Source: Panacagrimonas sp963975245
Lineage (GTDB): Bacteria; Pseudomonadota; Gammaproteobacteria; Nevskiales; Nevskiaceae
Reading direction: 5' to 3'
DNA: 64,000 bases
Assembly (NCBI GenBank): GCA_963975245.1
Contig: CAXBFJ010000006.1
Coordinates: forward strand, 62,001 to 126,000
Below, piece after piece: positions 8,054-17,585 of this stretch; position 1 is the stretch's first letter, and each line of letters starts with the position of its first letter. The position numbers were made by a program, and so were the translations under genes. The notes beneath the pieces are model-generated. The model was not told where the DNA came from. It saw only the letters and a list, made by a program, of their open reading frames with translations, and ran no database searches.

Positions 8054-8686
8054 ATGTCAAACCAGCCGGGTCACCTCTACATTGTCTCTGCGCCTTCCGG
8101 GGGCGGTAAAACCAGTCTGACCCGAGCATTGGTGACCCGGCTTGCCGAGCTGGGACATGCCGCAGCCATATCGGTGTCCTACACCACTCGCGCACCGCGT
8201 CCCGGCGAGGTGGAAGGCACGCACTATCACTTTGTCGATGACGCGCAGTTCCTGTCGATGATCGAGCGCGATGCCTTTCTGGAGCATGCCAACGTCTTCG
8301 GACGGCGGTACGGAACGGGCCGCCAGTGGACAGAGGATCTGCTTTCGGCCGGGGTGGATGTAATTCTGGACATTGACTGGCAGGGCGCCCAGCAAGTGAG
8401 GCGAACGGCGCCGCAGGCGCGGTCAATATTTATTCTGCCGCCCTCGCTGGATGAACTGCGTCGCCGCCTGCGTGGCCGTGGGCAGGATGATGAAGCCACC
8501 ATCGCAGCGCGCATGGCGTCGGCCAAGGATGAGATGTCGCATCACGCCGAGTACGACAGCCTGATCGTCAATGAAGATTTCGACCTAGCGTTGCAAGAGC
8601 TGTGCGCTTTGTTCATCGCGCCCAAGCTGGAGCTGGCCGCGCAGCTTGAACGACATGCCGAACTCATCAGCGAGCTGACGGATTGA
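8054..8686 (+). CDS. gmk: Guanylate kinase
   Basis: Guanylate kinase phosphorylates GMP to GDP using ATP. The 210-residue protein has the P-loop SAPSGGGKTSL at residues 12-22, the GMP-binding segment SVSYTTRAPRPGEVEGTHYHF, and a lid region with arginines (LRRRLRGRGQDDEATI). The length is typical. It lies upstream of rpoZ, as in many gammaproteobacteria, with about 200 bp between them. The boundary between the catabolic cluster and core genes falls just before it. Confidence 0.97.
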   Translation: MSNQPGHLYIVSAPSGGGKTSLTRALVTRLAELGHAAAISVSYTTRAPRPGEVEGTHYHFVDDAQFLSMIERDAFLEHANVFGRRYGTGRQWTEDLLSAGVDVILDIDWQGAQQVRRTAPQARSIFILPPSLDELRRRLRGRGQDDEATIAARMASAKDEMSHHAEYDSLIVNEDFDLALQELCALFIAPKLELAAQLERHAELISELTD

Positions 8687-8887
8687 CGGCCAGACACGGC
8701 GAGCTGACAACCGTTTACGCGGAAAAGCAGGGCAGGCAAGGGCCTTCTGCGCGCGTTACTGTTTCTGAAGGGAGTCGGCCAAGCAGTTGATTTGCAGAGA
8801 TTTGCACTAAGCCCGCGGCTGTCTGCAGTAGCTAAGCGGACCGCATTTCGGCTACACTTCGCGCCCTTTTTTTCGCCCGAGTGCCCC

Positions 8888-9151
8888 ATGGCCCGAGTCA
8901 CAGTTGAAGATTGCCTGGATCGAATCCCCAACCAATTTGAGCTGACCCTGGTCGCTGCCAAGCGCGCCCGTCAGCTTGCCCGCGGTGCAGATGCAAAACT
9001 GCCTTGGGCCAATCACAAGTCGACCGTGCTCTCCCTGCGCGAAATCTCTGACGGTTTTGTCGGCACCGAAGTGCTCGCGGAGCAGGATCTTCCTGCCATT
9101 CAGCAGCCGCATGTTGATCTCGAGCCGCTGGACCCCAGCTACGATCTGTAA
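8888..9151 (+). CDS. rpoZ: RNA polymerase omega subunit
   Basis: The omega subunit aids assembly of RNA polymerase by chaperoning beta-prime. The 87-residue protein begins MARVTVEDCLDRIPNQFEL and contains the conserved VAAKRARQL segment; the start is chosen by that alignment. In many gammaproteobacteria spoT follows rpoZ, but here the transketolase gene comes next, after a terminator. Confidence 0.95.
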   Translation: MARVTVEDCLDRIPNQFELTLVAAKRARQLARGADAKLPWANHKSTVLSLREISDGFVGTEVLAEQDLPAIQQPHVDLEPLDPSYDL

Positions 9152-9162
9152 AGAAATATCCC

Positions 9163-9195
9163 GGGCCTGCTTCTAGCGATCAGGCCCTTTGTTTT
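9163..9195 (+). terminator. Rho-independent terminator after rpoZ
   Basis: The 7-bp stem GGGCCTG (9163-9169) pairs with CAGGCCC (9181-9187), with an 11-base loop and a following T-rich run (TTTGTTTT). It starts 11 bases after the rpoZ stop. Confidence 0.85.
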
Positions 9196-9265
9196 GCGTT
9201 GCACCACCGGATCGTGATGCGAGCGAACTCGCGTCTGCCGGCCTATCCAACTTAAGAGCCTGACG

Positions 9266-11263
9266 ATGAGCCACCGTCCTGACCTTGCAAACGCCATCCG
9301 CGCGCTGGCCATGGACGCTGTCCAGAAAGCCAATTCCGGACACCCCGGCATGCCCATGGGCATGGCCGATATCGCCGAAGTGCTGTGGAACGACTACCTC
9401 AGCCACGATCCCAACGACCCGAACTGGTTCAACCGGGATCGCTTCGTCGTCTCCAATGGTCACGGATCGATGCTGCTGTATGCCTTGCTGCACCTGACCG
9501 GTTACGACCTGTCGATCGACGACCTCAAGAATTTTCGCCAACTGCATTCGAAGACGCCGGGTCACCCCGAACTGGGTCTGACCCCGGGCGTGGAAACCAC
9601 CACCGGGCCGCTCGGGCAGGGTCTGGGCAATGCGGTCGGCATGGCGATCGCCGAGCGCGTTCTCGCGGCTCAGTTCAACCGCGAGAATTTCCCTCTGGTG
9701 GATCACCACACCTACGTTTTCGTGGGCGATGGTTGCCTGATGGAAGGCATTTCGCACGAAGCCTGCTCGCTGGCCGGTGTCCTGGGACTGGGCAAACTGA
9801 TCGTGCTGTATGACGACAACAGCATTTCCATCGACGGCGAAGTCCACGACTGGTTCGGGGACGACACGCCCGCGCGCTTTGAATCCTACGGCTGGGAAGT
9901 GGTGCGTAACGTCAACGGCCATGATGCGGCTGAAGTTGCCACTGCGCTGGATACCGCGCGTGCTTCAGCTGACAAGCCCACCCTGATCTGCTGCAAGACC
10001 ATTATCGGTTTTGGCTCGCCCAACAAGCAGGGCAAGGAAAGCTCTCACGGTGCGCCGTTGGGTGCGGATGAAATTGCCCTCGCACGAGAGACTCTGAAAT
10101 GGCCACATGAGCCCTTTCATATCCCCAACGAAATTCGCGCAAGCTGGGATGCCCGTGTTGCCGGTGCCGAGCGCTCCACTCGCTGGAAAGCCCTGTTCAA
10201 GGACTATGCGCTGGCCCACCCGGAACTGGCTGGCGAGTTCATGCGCCGCACAGAAGGTCGTCTGCCTGAAAACTGGGCGGAGATTGCGGGCGAAGCGCTC
10301 TCCACGCTGGCCGCTAATGACGCTCCGGTTGCGACGCGCAAGGCTTCGCAGAACGTACTCAATATCATTGCGCCCAAGCTCCCCGAGATGCTCGGTGGCT
10401 CTGCAGACCTGACGGGGTCCAACCTGACCTTATGGAAAGGTGCGGAGCCGTCCGGCGCCGGCAACGCCGCAGGCAATTATCTGTATTACGGCGTTCGCGA
10501 ATTCGGCATGGCCGCAGCCATGAATGGCATTGCCCTGCACGGCGGCCTGATCCCCTTCGGTGGAACATTCCTGGTCTTCTCGGATTACGCGAGAAACGCA
10601 GTGCGCATGGCAGCGCTGATGAAGCTGCGCTCGATCTTTGTGTTTACCCATGACTCCATTGGTCTGGGCGAAGACGGGCCGACCCATCAGGCCGTGGAAC
10701 ACGTGTCCAGCCTGCGTCTGATTCCGAACATGGAAACCTGGCGTCCGGCTGATGCATACGAGACAGCGCTGGCCTGGCGTGCGGCTATCGAGCGAACTGA
10801 CGGGCCTGCTGTACTGGCATTAAGTCGCCAGAACCTGCCGCCACAACGGCATGACGATGGACACATTGAAGGCGTGCTGCGCGGCGGTTACGTTTTGCAC
10901 GAACCGGACACTGCGCCGCAGGCACTGATTATCGCCACGGGCTCCGAGGTTTCACTGGCGATGGATGCGGTGCGCAAGCTCGCTGCTGAAGGCAAGGCGG
11001 TTCGTGTTGTGTCGATGCCCTGCGCAGAACGCTTCCTGCGTCAGGATGCAAGCTACCGCGAGTCGGTTCTTCCCAAGGATCTCAAGGCACGTCTTGCCGT
11101 TGAAGCCGGGGTGACCCTGTACTGGCGCGGCTTTGTTGGCGATGCCGGTGAAGTGATGGGTGTAGACAGCTTTGGTGAGTCCGCACCTGCTTTGGCGGTA
11201 TTTGAACACTTTGGTCTGACGGTGGACGGCGTGGTGGCGGCAGTCGAAAGGTTGCTCGGCTGA
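9266..11263 (+). CDS. tkt: Transketolase
   Basis: This 665-residue TPP-dependent transketolase moves two-carbon units between sugar phosphates in the pentose phosphate pathway. Visible features are the N-terminal NSGHPGMPMG segment, the TPP/metal motif GDGCLMEG with the downstream DDNSISIDG, and the central domain with FVFTHDSIGLGEDGPTHQ. The length is normal. It heads a run tkt-gap-pgk, a common central-carbon arrangement in gammaproteobacteria, with 75 bp before gap. Confidence 0.97.
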   Translation: MSHRPDLANAIRALAMDAVQKANSGHPGMPMGMADIAEVLWNDYLSHDPNDPNWFNRDRFVVSNGHGSMLLYALLHLTGYDLSIDDLKNFRQLHSKTPGHPELGLTPGVETTTGPLGQGLGNAVGMAIAERVLAAQFNRENFPLVDHHTYVFVGDGCLMEGISHEACSLAGVLGLGKLIVLYDDNSISIDGEVHDWFGDDTPARFESYGWEVVRNVNGHDAAEVATALDTARASADKPTLICCKTIIGFGSPNKQGKESSHGAPLGADEIALARETLKWPHEPFHIPNEIRASWDARVAGAERSTRWKALFKDYALAHPELAGEFMRRTEGRLPENWAEIAGEALSTLAANDAPVATRKASQNVLNIIAPKLPEMLGGSADLTGSNLTLWKGAEPSGAGNAAGNYLYYGVREFGMAAAMNGIALHGGLIPFGGTFLVFSDYARNAVRMAALMKLRSIFVFTHDSIGLGEDGPTHQAVEHVSSLRLIPNMETWRPADAYETALAWRAAIERTDGPAVLALSRQNLPPQRHDDGHIEGVLRGGYVLHEPDTAPQALIIATGSEVSLAMDAVRKLAAEGKAVRVVSMPCAERFLRQDASYRESVLPKDLKARLAVEAGVTLYWRGFVGDAGEVMGVDSFGESAPALAVFEHFGLTVDGVVAAVERLLG

Positions 11264-11338
11264 TTCGCCGTCACATTGAGTTGCCGGGCTCGGCAATACC
11301 TGATTTTTTGATTTGAACGGAATATTGAGGACAGAGAT

Positions 11339-12343
11339 ATGACAGTCAAGGTTGGCATCAATGGTTTTGGACGCATCGGTCGCAATGTCTTGCGTGCGGC
11401 GGTGCAGAACTTTGGCAGCGATGTCGAGATCGTAGGCATCAATGATCTGCTTGATCCCGATTATCTTGCCTACATGCTTCAGTACGACTCCGTGCACGGC
11501 CGTTTTCAGGGCGAAGTTTCGGTCAAGGACGGTGCGCTGATCGTCAATGGCAAGACTATCCGCCTGACCCAGGAACGCGATCCTGCCAACCTGAAGTGGG
11601 GCGATGTGGACGCTGACGTGGTGATCGAGTCCACCGGCTTGTTCCTGACCAAGGAAACCGCGCAGAAGCACATTGATGCCGGCGCCAAGAAGGTCATCAT
11701 GTCTGCGCCGTCAAAGGACGACACCCCGATGTTCGTCTTTGGCGTCAACCACGCCACCTATGCTGGCCAGGCCATCATTTCCAACGCGTCCTGCACCACC
11801 AACTGCTTGGCGCCGCTGGCCAAAGTTATTAATGACAAGTGGGGCATCAAGCGCGGCCTGATGACCACGGTTCACGCCGCCACTGCAACGCAGAAGACGG
11901 TCGATGGCCCGAGTCAGAAAGACTGGCGCGGCGGACGCGGCATTCTGGAAAACATCATCCCTTCCAGCACCGGTGCAGCCAAGGCTGTGGGTGTTGTGAT
12001 TCCCGAGCTCAACAAGAAGCTCACCGGCATGTCCTTCCGTATTCCGACCTCTGATGTGTCGGTGGTGGACCTGACCGCTGATCTGGAAAAGCCGGCAACC
12101 TACGAAGAGATCAAGGCCGAGATCAAGGCGCAGAGTGAAGGCGCGCTCAAGGGCGTTCTCGGCTATACCGAGGACAAGGTTGTGGCCACGGATTTCCGCG
12201 GTGATGCACGCACCTCGATTTTTGACGCCGAGGCGGGTATCGCGCTGGATTCCACCTTCGTCAAGCTCGTCAGCTGGTACGACAATGAGTGGGGCTATTC
12301 CAACAAGTGCGTTGAAATGGCGCTCGTGATCGCTGCTTCCTAA
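11339..12343 (+). CDS. gap: Glyceraldehyde-3-phosphate dehydrogenase
   Basis: This 334-residue NAD-dependent GAPDH converts glyceraldehyde-3-phosphate to 1,3-bisphosphoglycerate. NAD binding is shown by INGFGRIGR at residues 7-15 and by Asp in GINDLLDP, which favours NAD over NADP. The active-site cysteine lies in SNASCTTNCLAP. The C-terminal SWYDNEWGYSNK is typical. The gene is followed by a strong terminator, so read-through to pgk may be limited. Confidence 0.97.
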   Translation: MTVKVGINGFGRIGRNVLRAAVQNFGSDVEIVGINDLLDPDYLAYMLQYDSVHGRFQGEVSVKDGALIVNGKTIRLTQERDPANLKWGDVDADVVIESTGLFLTKETAQKHIDAGAKKVIMSAPSKDDTPMFVFGVNHATYAGQAIISNASCTTNCLAPLAKVINDKWGIKRGLMTTVHAATATQKTVDGPSQKDWRGGRGILENIIPSSTGAAKAVGVVIPELNKKLTGMSFRIPTSDVSVVDLTADLEKPATYEEIKAEIKAQSEGALKGVLGYTEDKVVATDFRGDARTSIFDAEAGIALDSTFVKLVSWYDNEWGYSNKCVEMALVIAAS

Positions 12344-12367
12344 GCAGTAGTCACCTTGTTTCAGGAA

Positions 12368-12414
12368 GGGAATCGGAGATCGTCCTGACGATTTCCGATT
12401 CCCTTTTTCTTTTC
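12368..12414 (+). terminator. Rho-independent terminator between gap and pgk
   Basis: A long stem, GGGAATCGGAGATCG (from 12368), pairs with CGATTTCCGATTCCC (ending 12403) with one G-U pair. It is followed by a T-rich tail (TTTTTCTTTT). Confidence 0.9.
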
Positions 12415-12446
12415 TAGCGAACCAACATGGTTACGGAGTTTCAAGC

Positions 12447-13634
12447 ATGAATTTTCTGCGCCTTTCCGATCTCGATCTCAAGAACAAGCGTGTCTTCATT
12501 CGCGCCGATCTCAACGTGCCGCAGGATGATCAGGGTGCGATCACGGATGATTCACGCATTCGCGCATCACTTCCGGGCATTCAGATGGCGCTGGAAAAGG
12601 GTGCTGCGGTCATGGTGACCTCCCATCTGGGGCGTCCGGTTGAGGGTGAGCTGAAGCCGGAGGATTCTCTGGCGCCCATCGCCAAGCGGCTCGAGGCCCT
12701 GCTGGGGCAGAGCGTTCCGCTGATTGCAGATTGGGTTGACGGTGGCTTTGAGGTTCAGCCTGGTCAGGTCGTGCTGCTGGAAAACTGCCGCGGCAATGTT
12801 GGAGAGAAGAAGAACAGTGAGGAACTCTCCGCGAAGATGGCGGCACTGTGCGATGTGTATGCCAATGATGCATTTGGCACCTCGCATCGGGCGCAGGCCA
12901 CCACGCATGGCATTGCCCTCAAGGCTGACGTTGCCTGCGCCGGCCCGCTGGTTGCCGCCGAACTTGAAGCACTCGGCAAGGCATTGCATCAACCGGCCAA
13001 GCCGCTGGTTGCCATCGTCGGTGGTTCCAAGGTTTCAACCAAGCTGACCATCCTTGATGCCCTGGCTGACAAGGTTGACCAGCTGGTCGTGGGCGGGGGC
13101 ATCGCCAATACCTTCCTGCTGGCAATGGGCCTGCCCATCGGCAAGTCGCTGGCAGAGCCGGATCTGGTCCCGGAAGCGCGGCGGATCATCGAGAAAATGG
13201 AAAAGCGCGGCGCATCGGTCCCCATCCCGACTGACGTGGTGACAGCCAAGGAATTTTCGGCAGATGCCACCGGCACGGTAAAGGCAGCCAAGGACGTGGC
13301 TGCAGAGGACCTGATTCTGGATGTGGGGCCCGCCACGGCCAAGACCCTCGCGGCGATCATGCACAAGGCCGGAACCATTGTCTGGAATGGCCCGCTTGGC
13401 GTGTTCGAGTTCGACGCTTTCTCCCATGGCACCAAAGTCTTGTCAGAAGCCATTGCGGCCTCCAATGCAATGTCGATTGCCGGTGGCGGTGACACCGTAG
13501 CGGCAATCAGCAAATTCGAAATTTCCAAGGACGTGGGCTATATCTCGACTGCCGGCGGTGCCTTCCTCGAATTTCTGGAAGGCAAGACCCTGCCGGCGAT
13601 TGAGGCATTGGAGCAGCGCGCCAAGTCGGCATAG
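12447..13634 (+). CDS. pgk: Phosphoglycerate kinase
   Basis: This 395-residue kinase transfers phosphate from 1,3-bisphosphoglycerate to ADP. The N-terminal substrate-binding motif RADLNVPQ is at residues 19-26, with SHLGRP in the usual place. The nucleotide-binding segments VGGSKVSTKL and the C-terminal GGGDTVAAI are present. The length is typical. It is separated from gap by a terminator and probably has its own promoter in the 100 bp before it. Confidence 0.97.
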   Translation: MNFLRLSDLDLKNKRVFIRADLNVPQDDQGAITDDSRIRASLPGIQMALEKGAAVMVTSHLGRPVEGELKPEDSLAPIAKRLEALLGQSVPLIADWVDGGFEVQPGQVVLLENCRGNVGEKKNSEELSAKMAALCDVYANDAFGTSHRAQATTHGIALKADVACAGPLVAAELEALGKALHQPAKPLVAIVGGSKVSTKLTILDALADKVDQLVVGGGIANTFLLAMGLPIGKSLAEPDLVPEARRIIEKMEKRGASVPIPTDVVTAKEFSADATGTVKAAKDVAAEDLILDVGPATAKTLAAIMHKAGTIVWNGPLGVFEFDAFSHGTKVLSEAIAASNAMSIAGGGDTVAAISKFEISKDVGYISTAGGAFLEFLEGKTLPAIEALEQRAKSA

Positions 13635-13647
13635 CGCGCGGTGGTGT

Positions 13648-13681
13648 GTCAGCCCTGATCGGGCAGGAGCCTGGGGCTGAC
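13648..13681 (+). terminator. Terminator-like hairpin after pgk
   Basis: The perfect 8-bp arms GTCAGCCC (13648-13655) and GGGCTGAC (13674-13681) lie 14 bases after the pgk stop. No T-run follows, so intrinsic termination is uncertain. Confidence 0.4.
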
Positions 13682-13751
13682 CCATCGGAATGCATTTCGG
13701 GCTAAGGTTGGTTTTGCCTTTTGGTCAGGGATTGCGCATGGATAGCAGGTC

Positions 13752-14393
13752 GTGAGAATCGGAGTACTGGGGTCCGGAGCGGTGGCCAGAACGCTGGCGG
13801 CAGGATTTCTCGGGCATGGTCACGACGTCCTGCTGGGCACGCGTGATCCCAACAAGCTCAGGGACTGGCTGAAAGATACGCCGCGCAGCAGTGCCGGCAG
13901 CTTTGCCGACGCCGCCAACTTTGGCGACGTAGTGGTGCTGGCCGTGCGCGGTTCAGTTGCCAATCGTGCGCTGCGCCTGGCGGGTACCAGCAACCTGTTG
14001 AACAAGCCCGTCATCGACGCCTGCAATCCGATTGCCGATCAGGCGCCGGTGGATGGCGTGCTGCGCTTCTTCACCTCACTGGAAGATTCGCTGATGGAGC
14101 GGCTGCAACGAGAGTTTTCGGTGGTGCAGTTCGTCAAGGCTTTCAATTCCGTGGGGCACGAACAGATGGTCAACCCCAAGCTTGAGGGCGGGCCACCGAG
14201 CATGTTCATCTGCGGAAACAATGCAACGGCCAAGAAAGCGGTGGCCGAGCTTGTGAGCCAGCTTGGCTGGTCGCCCGAAGACATGGGTGGCGTCGAAGCG
14301 GCGCGGGCCATCGAGCCATTGAGCATGTTGTGGTCCATTCCGGCGCTGCGCGAGAAACGCCTCAATCATGCGTTCAAGCTGCTCAGAGCGTAG
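13752..14393 (+). CDS. NADPH-dependent F420 reductase-like Rossmann protein
   Basis: This 213-residue NAD(P)-binding oxidoreductase is of the F420_oxidored/NADP-reductase-like family. The Rossmann motif GVLGSGAVARTLA is at residues 4-16, followed by GTRDPNKL, whose Arg suggests NADP. The start is GTG; the ATG 14 bases upstream is out of frame and stops at once. Such proteins are common in bacteria without F420 and their substrates are mostly unknown. It stands alone between pgk and the LemA gene. Confidence 0.75.
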   Translation: MRIGVLGSGAVARTLAAGFLGHGHDVLLGTRDPNKLRDWLKDTPRSSAGSFADAANFGDVVVLAVRGSVANRALRLAGTSNLLNKPVIDACNPIADQAPVDGVLRFFTSLEDSLMERLQREFSVVQFVKAFNSVGHEQMVNPKLEGGPPSMFICGNNATAKKAVAELVSQLGWSPEDMGGVEAARAIEPLSMLWSIPALREKRLNHAFKLLRA

Positions 14394-14493
14394 ACGACAA
14401 GACGCTCGCATGATGGGTGTCGGGATGCCATTCTTGCAGTATCAATATCTGGAAACGTCGAGACAGAAGTCTGGACAACAAGGGAGCTGAAGC

Positions 14494-15090
14494 ATGTCCA
14501 AAGTCATGATGCGACTGAGCGTGGTTGTTGTGCTGCTCTTGAGCCTTTCCGGTTGCGGTTACAACACGCTCCAGCTTCAGGATGAACAGGTCAAGGCGGC
14601 CTGGGGTGAAGTTGTGAATCAGTATCAGCGCCGCGCTGATCTGGTGCCCAATCTGGTCAATTCGGTGAAAGGCTTTGCGAAGCAGGAGAAGGACGTGCTG
14701 GTGGGTGTGACCGAGGCGCGGGCCAAGGTTGGGTCCATCCAGCTGACGCCTGAGATGCTCAACAATCCGCAGGCGCTGAATCAGTTTGGCGCTGCTCAGG
14801 GCGAACTCTCCTCGGCACTTTCGCGCCTGATGGTGGTGGTGGAGCGATATCCAGACCTGAAATCAGACACGCTGTTCCGTGATCTTCAGGCGCAACTGGA
14901 AGGCACCGAGAACCGCATCGCGGTGGCGCGGCAGCGCTTCATTGCAGCGACTCAGGAATTCAATGTCACGGTGCGCAGTTTTCCGAGCAATCTGACTGCG
15001 ATGGTGGTGGGGATGGAAGTAAAACCCACGTTTCAGGTCGAAGATGAAAAGGCCATCAGCGAAGCACCGAAAGTTGATTTCGAGAACTGA
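14494..15090 (+). CDS. LemA family lipoprotein
   Basis: This 198-residue LemA-family protein has an N-terminal hydrophobic segment ending in LSGC (Cys at about residue 21), a lipobox that suggests a lipid anchor. The conserved core VKAAWGEVVNQYQRRADLVPNLVNSVKGFA follows, with long helical segments after it. LemA proteins are usually encoded beside TPM-domain proteins, as here. Their function is poorly defined; envelope roles are inferred. Confidence 0.9.
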   Translation: MSKVMMRLSVVVVLLLSLSGCGYNTLQLQDEQVKAAWGEVVNQYQRRADLVPNLVNSVKGFAKQEKDVLVGVTEARAKVGSIQLTPEMLNNPQALNQFGAAQGELSSALSRLMVVVERYPDLKSDTLFRDLQAQLEGTENRIAVARQRFIAATQEFNVTVRSFPSNLTAMVVGMEVKPTFQVEDEKAISEAPKVDFEN

Positions 15091-15134
15091 TTGATCCTGC
15101 GGCCAGCACTCGCCAACGCGTCGTCATTTTCAGC

Positions 15135-15971
15135 ATGAACCGGCTCTTTGCCTTTCTGATTCTGGCGATATGTGGCCTGGCCGTGGCCGATGTGCCGGTG
15201 CCCGAGCTGGCTGTTCGCGTCACCGATCAGACCGGCACGCTTAGCGCCGCGCAAATTCAGGCGCTTGAATCGCGACTGCAGGTGTATGAGCAGAGCAGTG
15301 GCAGTCAGATCGCCGTGCTGATGCTGGCCAGTACAAAGCCGGAAACCATCGAGCAATTCTCCATTCGTGTCGTAGACCAGTGGAAGCTGGGCCGCGAAGA
15401 CCTTGATGACGGCATCTTGCTGCTGGTTGCCAAGGATGATCGCAAGATGCGGATTGAGGTCGGGCAAGGTCTTGAAGGCGCGATTCCGGACGCGCTGGCT
15501 AAACGCATCATCAGCGAAACCATGGCGCCGCGGTTTCGAAATGCAGATTTCGCAGGCGGGATCAATGCCGCGGTGGATGACATCATGTTGCTGATTGATG
15601 GCGAGCAATTGCCGCCACCGAATCGTTCGCAGCGTGGCGAAGACAACGGCTGGATTGGCATCTTCATTCTGGGCATGGGCTTTGTTGGCGCAGTGCTGAC
15701 CTCTCAAATGGGCCATCTTCCCGGAGCGGGTATCACCGGTGGCCTGGGCTTTCTTGCCGGCTGGATTTTTGGCGGTGCAATCGGTCTGGGGATTTTTCTG
15801 GCCATTTTCTGCACCGTCCTTGCGCTCATCATCGGTGCCAGAGGCGGTGGCTGGAGTTCTGGTGGCGGCTACGGTAGCGGCGGGTTTGGCGGCGGCAGCT
15901 TTGGCGGTGGTGGTGGCTTCAGTGGCGGCGGCGGTGGTTTCAGCGGGGGAGGCGCTTCAGGCGGATGGTGA
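15135..15971 (+). CDS. TPM-domain protein, YgcG-like
   Basis: This 278-residue protein has an N-terminal signal segment, a TPM domain (about residues 25-145, with LTDQTGTL-like VTDQTGTLSAAQ at the start and GQGLEGAIPDA), one or two membrane segments at about 175-235, and a glycine/serine-rich tail of about 40 residues. This is the usual YgcG layout. It is 44 bp after the LemA gene, and the next gene, also a TPM protein, overlaps its end, so the three probably form an operon with an envelope role. Confidence 0.9.
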   Translation: MNRLFAFLILAICGLAVADVPVPELAVRVTDQTGTLSAAQIQALESRLQVYEQSSGSQIAVLMLASTKPETIEQFSIRVVDQWKLGREDLDDGILLLVAKDDRKMRIEVGQGLEGAIPDALAKRIISETMAPRFRNADFAGGINAAVDDIMLLIDGEQLPPPNRSQRGEDNGWIGIFILGMGFVGAVLTSQMGHLPGAGITGGLGFLAGWIFGGAIGLGIFLAIFCTVLALIIGARGGGWSSGGGYGSGGFGGGSFGGGGGFSGGGGGFSGGGASGGW

Positions 15972-16471
15972 GTTCAATCAAGCGCTGGCTGAAACATCTC
16001 TGTACCGGTGAGATTGCGCGTCGACGTGCATTCGGGCCCAAGGTGCTCAAGGCCATTGAGCAGGCCATCCAGGATTGCGAGGCCTTGCATCCCGGCGAGG
16101 TCCGGTTTGCCATCAGCGCGTCACTGACTCCAGCGCAACTGCTGCGCAATATGACGCCGAGACAGCTCGCTCAGGACGCCTTCGCACGTCTCGGTGTCTG
16201 GGATACCGAGCATAACAATGGCGTCCTTATTTTCGTTTTGCTCGCAGACCGTGATGTCGAGATTCTGGCTGATCGTGGCGTCGGCAATGGCAAAGTGCCA
16301 CAAGCTGCCTGGCAGCACTGCTGCCTTGTGATGCAGACACACTTCTCCGAAGGCCGCTTTGAACAGGGCGCGATTGAAGGCATTCGCTCAGTCAGTGAGG
16401 TGCTCGCTCAATATCCGCCGACGCGAGGCGACATGGGCAATGAGCAAGCCAACAAGCCTGATCTGTTATAG
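15965..16471 (+). CDS. TPM-domain protein without signal peptide
   Basis: This 168-residue protein has a TPM domain lacking signal or tail: ALHPGEVRFAISASLTP, then LGVWDTEHNNGVLIFVLLADRDVEILADRGV. It is similar to proteins found as the third gene in LemA-TPM sets. The ATG overlaps the end of the upstream gene; a GTG one codon later is also possible. The role is unknown. Confidence 0.85.
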   Translation: MVSSIKRWLKHLCTGEIARRRAFGPKVLKAIEQAIQDCEALHPGEVRFAISASLTPAQLLRNMTPRQLAQDAFARLGVWDTEHNNGVLIFVLLADRDVEILADRGVGNGKVPQAAWQHCCLVMQTHFSEGRFEQGAIEGIRSVSEVLAQYPPTRGDMGNEQANKPDLL

Positions 16472-16516
16472 CCGCAAGATGGCAAACTCAGCTATCCAAG
16501 TGCGTATCTGAACAGC

Positions 16517-17251
16517 ATGCATCGATTCCGCTACTACGATTTTCTGGTCGCCGGTCTGGTTTGTGTGTTGCTGTGTTCCAACCTGATTGGCCCGGGCAAG
16601 GTCTGCACCGTCAGCCTGCCGTACTTCGGTGATTTCAGTTTTGGCGCGGGAAATCTTTTCTTCCCGATTGGCTACATCTTTGGGGATGTATTGACCGAGG
16701 TCTACGGTTATTCGCGTGCGCGTCGTGCCATCTGGGCAGGCTTTGGCGCCATGATCTTTGCAAGCTTCATGTCCTTTGTGGTGGTCAATATTCCCGCGAG
16801 CCCGGTCGAGCCCTGGAATGAGACCCTGCAGCCTGCACTGGAAGTGGTATTCGGCAATACCTGGCGCATCGTGGGCGCGAGCATCCTCGCTTACTGGGTC
16901 GGTGATTTCATCAACTCCTACGTAATGGCAAAGATGAAGGTCTGGACGCAGGGTCGCCATCTCTGGATGCGAACCATCGGTTCTACCATTTGCGGGCAGG
17001 GTGCAGACTCACTGATTTTCTACCCGCTTGCGTTCTACGGTCTCTGGAGTATGGAAGCGCTGGTGGCGGTGGTGATTTTCAATTTCTTGTTCAAGCTCAG
17101 TGTAGAGGTGGTGCTGACGCCGGCCACCTATGCCGTAGTGGGCTGGCTCAAGAAAGCCGAAGGCGTCGATACCTACGACACCCATACCCGGTTCACGCCT
17201 TTCTCACTCAAGGATGAAGGCGATACCCGGCGCGTCATTAAACCCGAGTGA
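16517..17251 (+). CDS. Queuosine precursor transporter, YhhQ family
   Basis: This 244-residue integral membrane protein of the YhhQ/QPTR (COG1738) family probably takes up queuine precursors (preQ0/preQ1). Hydrophobic segments alternate through most of the length. Family-typical segments include FPIGYIFGDVLTEVYGY near residue 50 and RTIGSTICGQGADSLIFYP near residue 155. It stands alone, 45 bp after the TPM gene. Confidence 0.85.
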   Translation: MHRFRYYDFLVAGLVCVLLCSNLIGPGKVCTVSLPYFGDFSFGAGNLFFPIGYIFGDVLTEVYGYSRARRAIWAGFGAMIFASFMSFVVVNIPASPVEPWNETLQPALEVVFGNTWRIVGASILAYWVGDFINSYVMAKMKVWTQGRHLWMRTIGSTICGQGADSLIFYPLAFYGLWSMEALVAVVIFNFLFKLSVEVVLTPATYAVVGWLKKAEGVDTYDTHTRFTPFSLKDEGDTRRVIKPE

Positions 17252-17585
17252 AAGCTGGAACACTGCGCGTCTGCTGATTTTTTGCCGATGATTCCGCGGC
17301 ATTGTTGAACTAGAGAGTCTTTGCTTTTTGCTCTGCCCGAGATGAGCCGGGTGAAGCACGCAAAGCGGGATTCGTCTTGCGCAAAGCAATATTCTCGGTC
17401 GGCATGCGGGGGGCTGATCAAGCAATAAACCCATCAGCCGTTCATGACCGGGTTCGTGTCTGAACCAACTTGACAGACTTCGGCCCTGTTCTGATGTGCC
17501 CTCTGCTCATCAGTGAATTCGCCATTCGCCGGGTGTGCGGGTCGGGTCGGACGGGCTGATCAAGTCTCAATAAGAGAGCTAGACC
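17252..17585. other. Intergenic stretch with a short direct repeat
   Basis: No gene was found in these 334 bases. The 12-mer GGGCTGATCAAG occurs at 17411-17422 and again at 17553-17564, and a small hairpin with GGTTC/GAACC arms lies near 17450. This marks the left border of the accessory catabolic segment. Confidence 0.5.

Noticed and set aside
17411..17564. The 12-bp direct repeat as attachment sites of a mobile element
   Set aside because: Only 142 bases separate the copies, and there is no integrase, so it is too short to frame an element.
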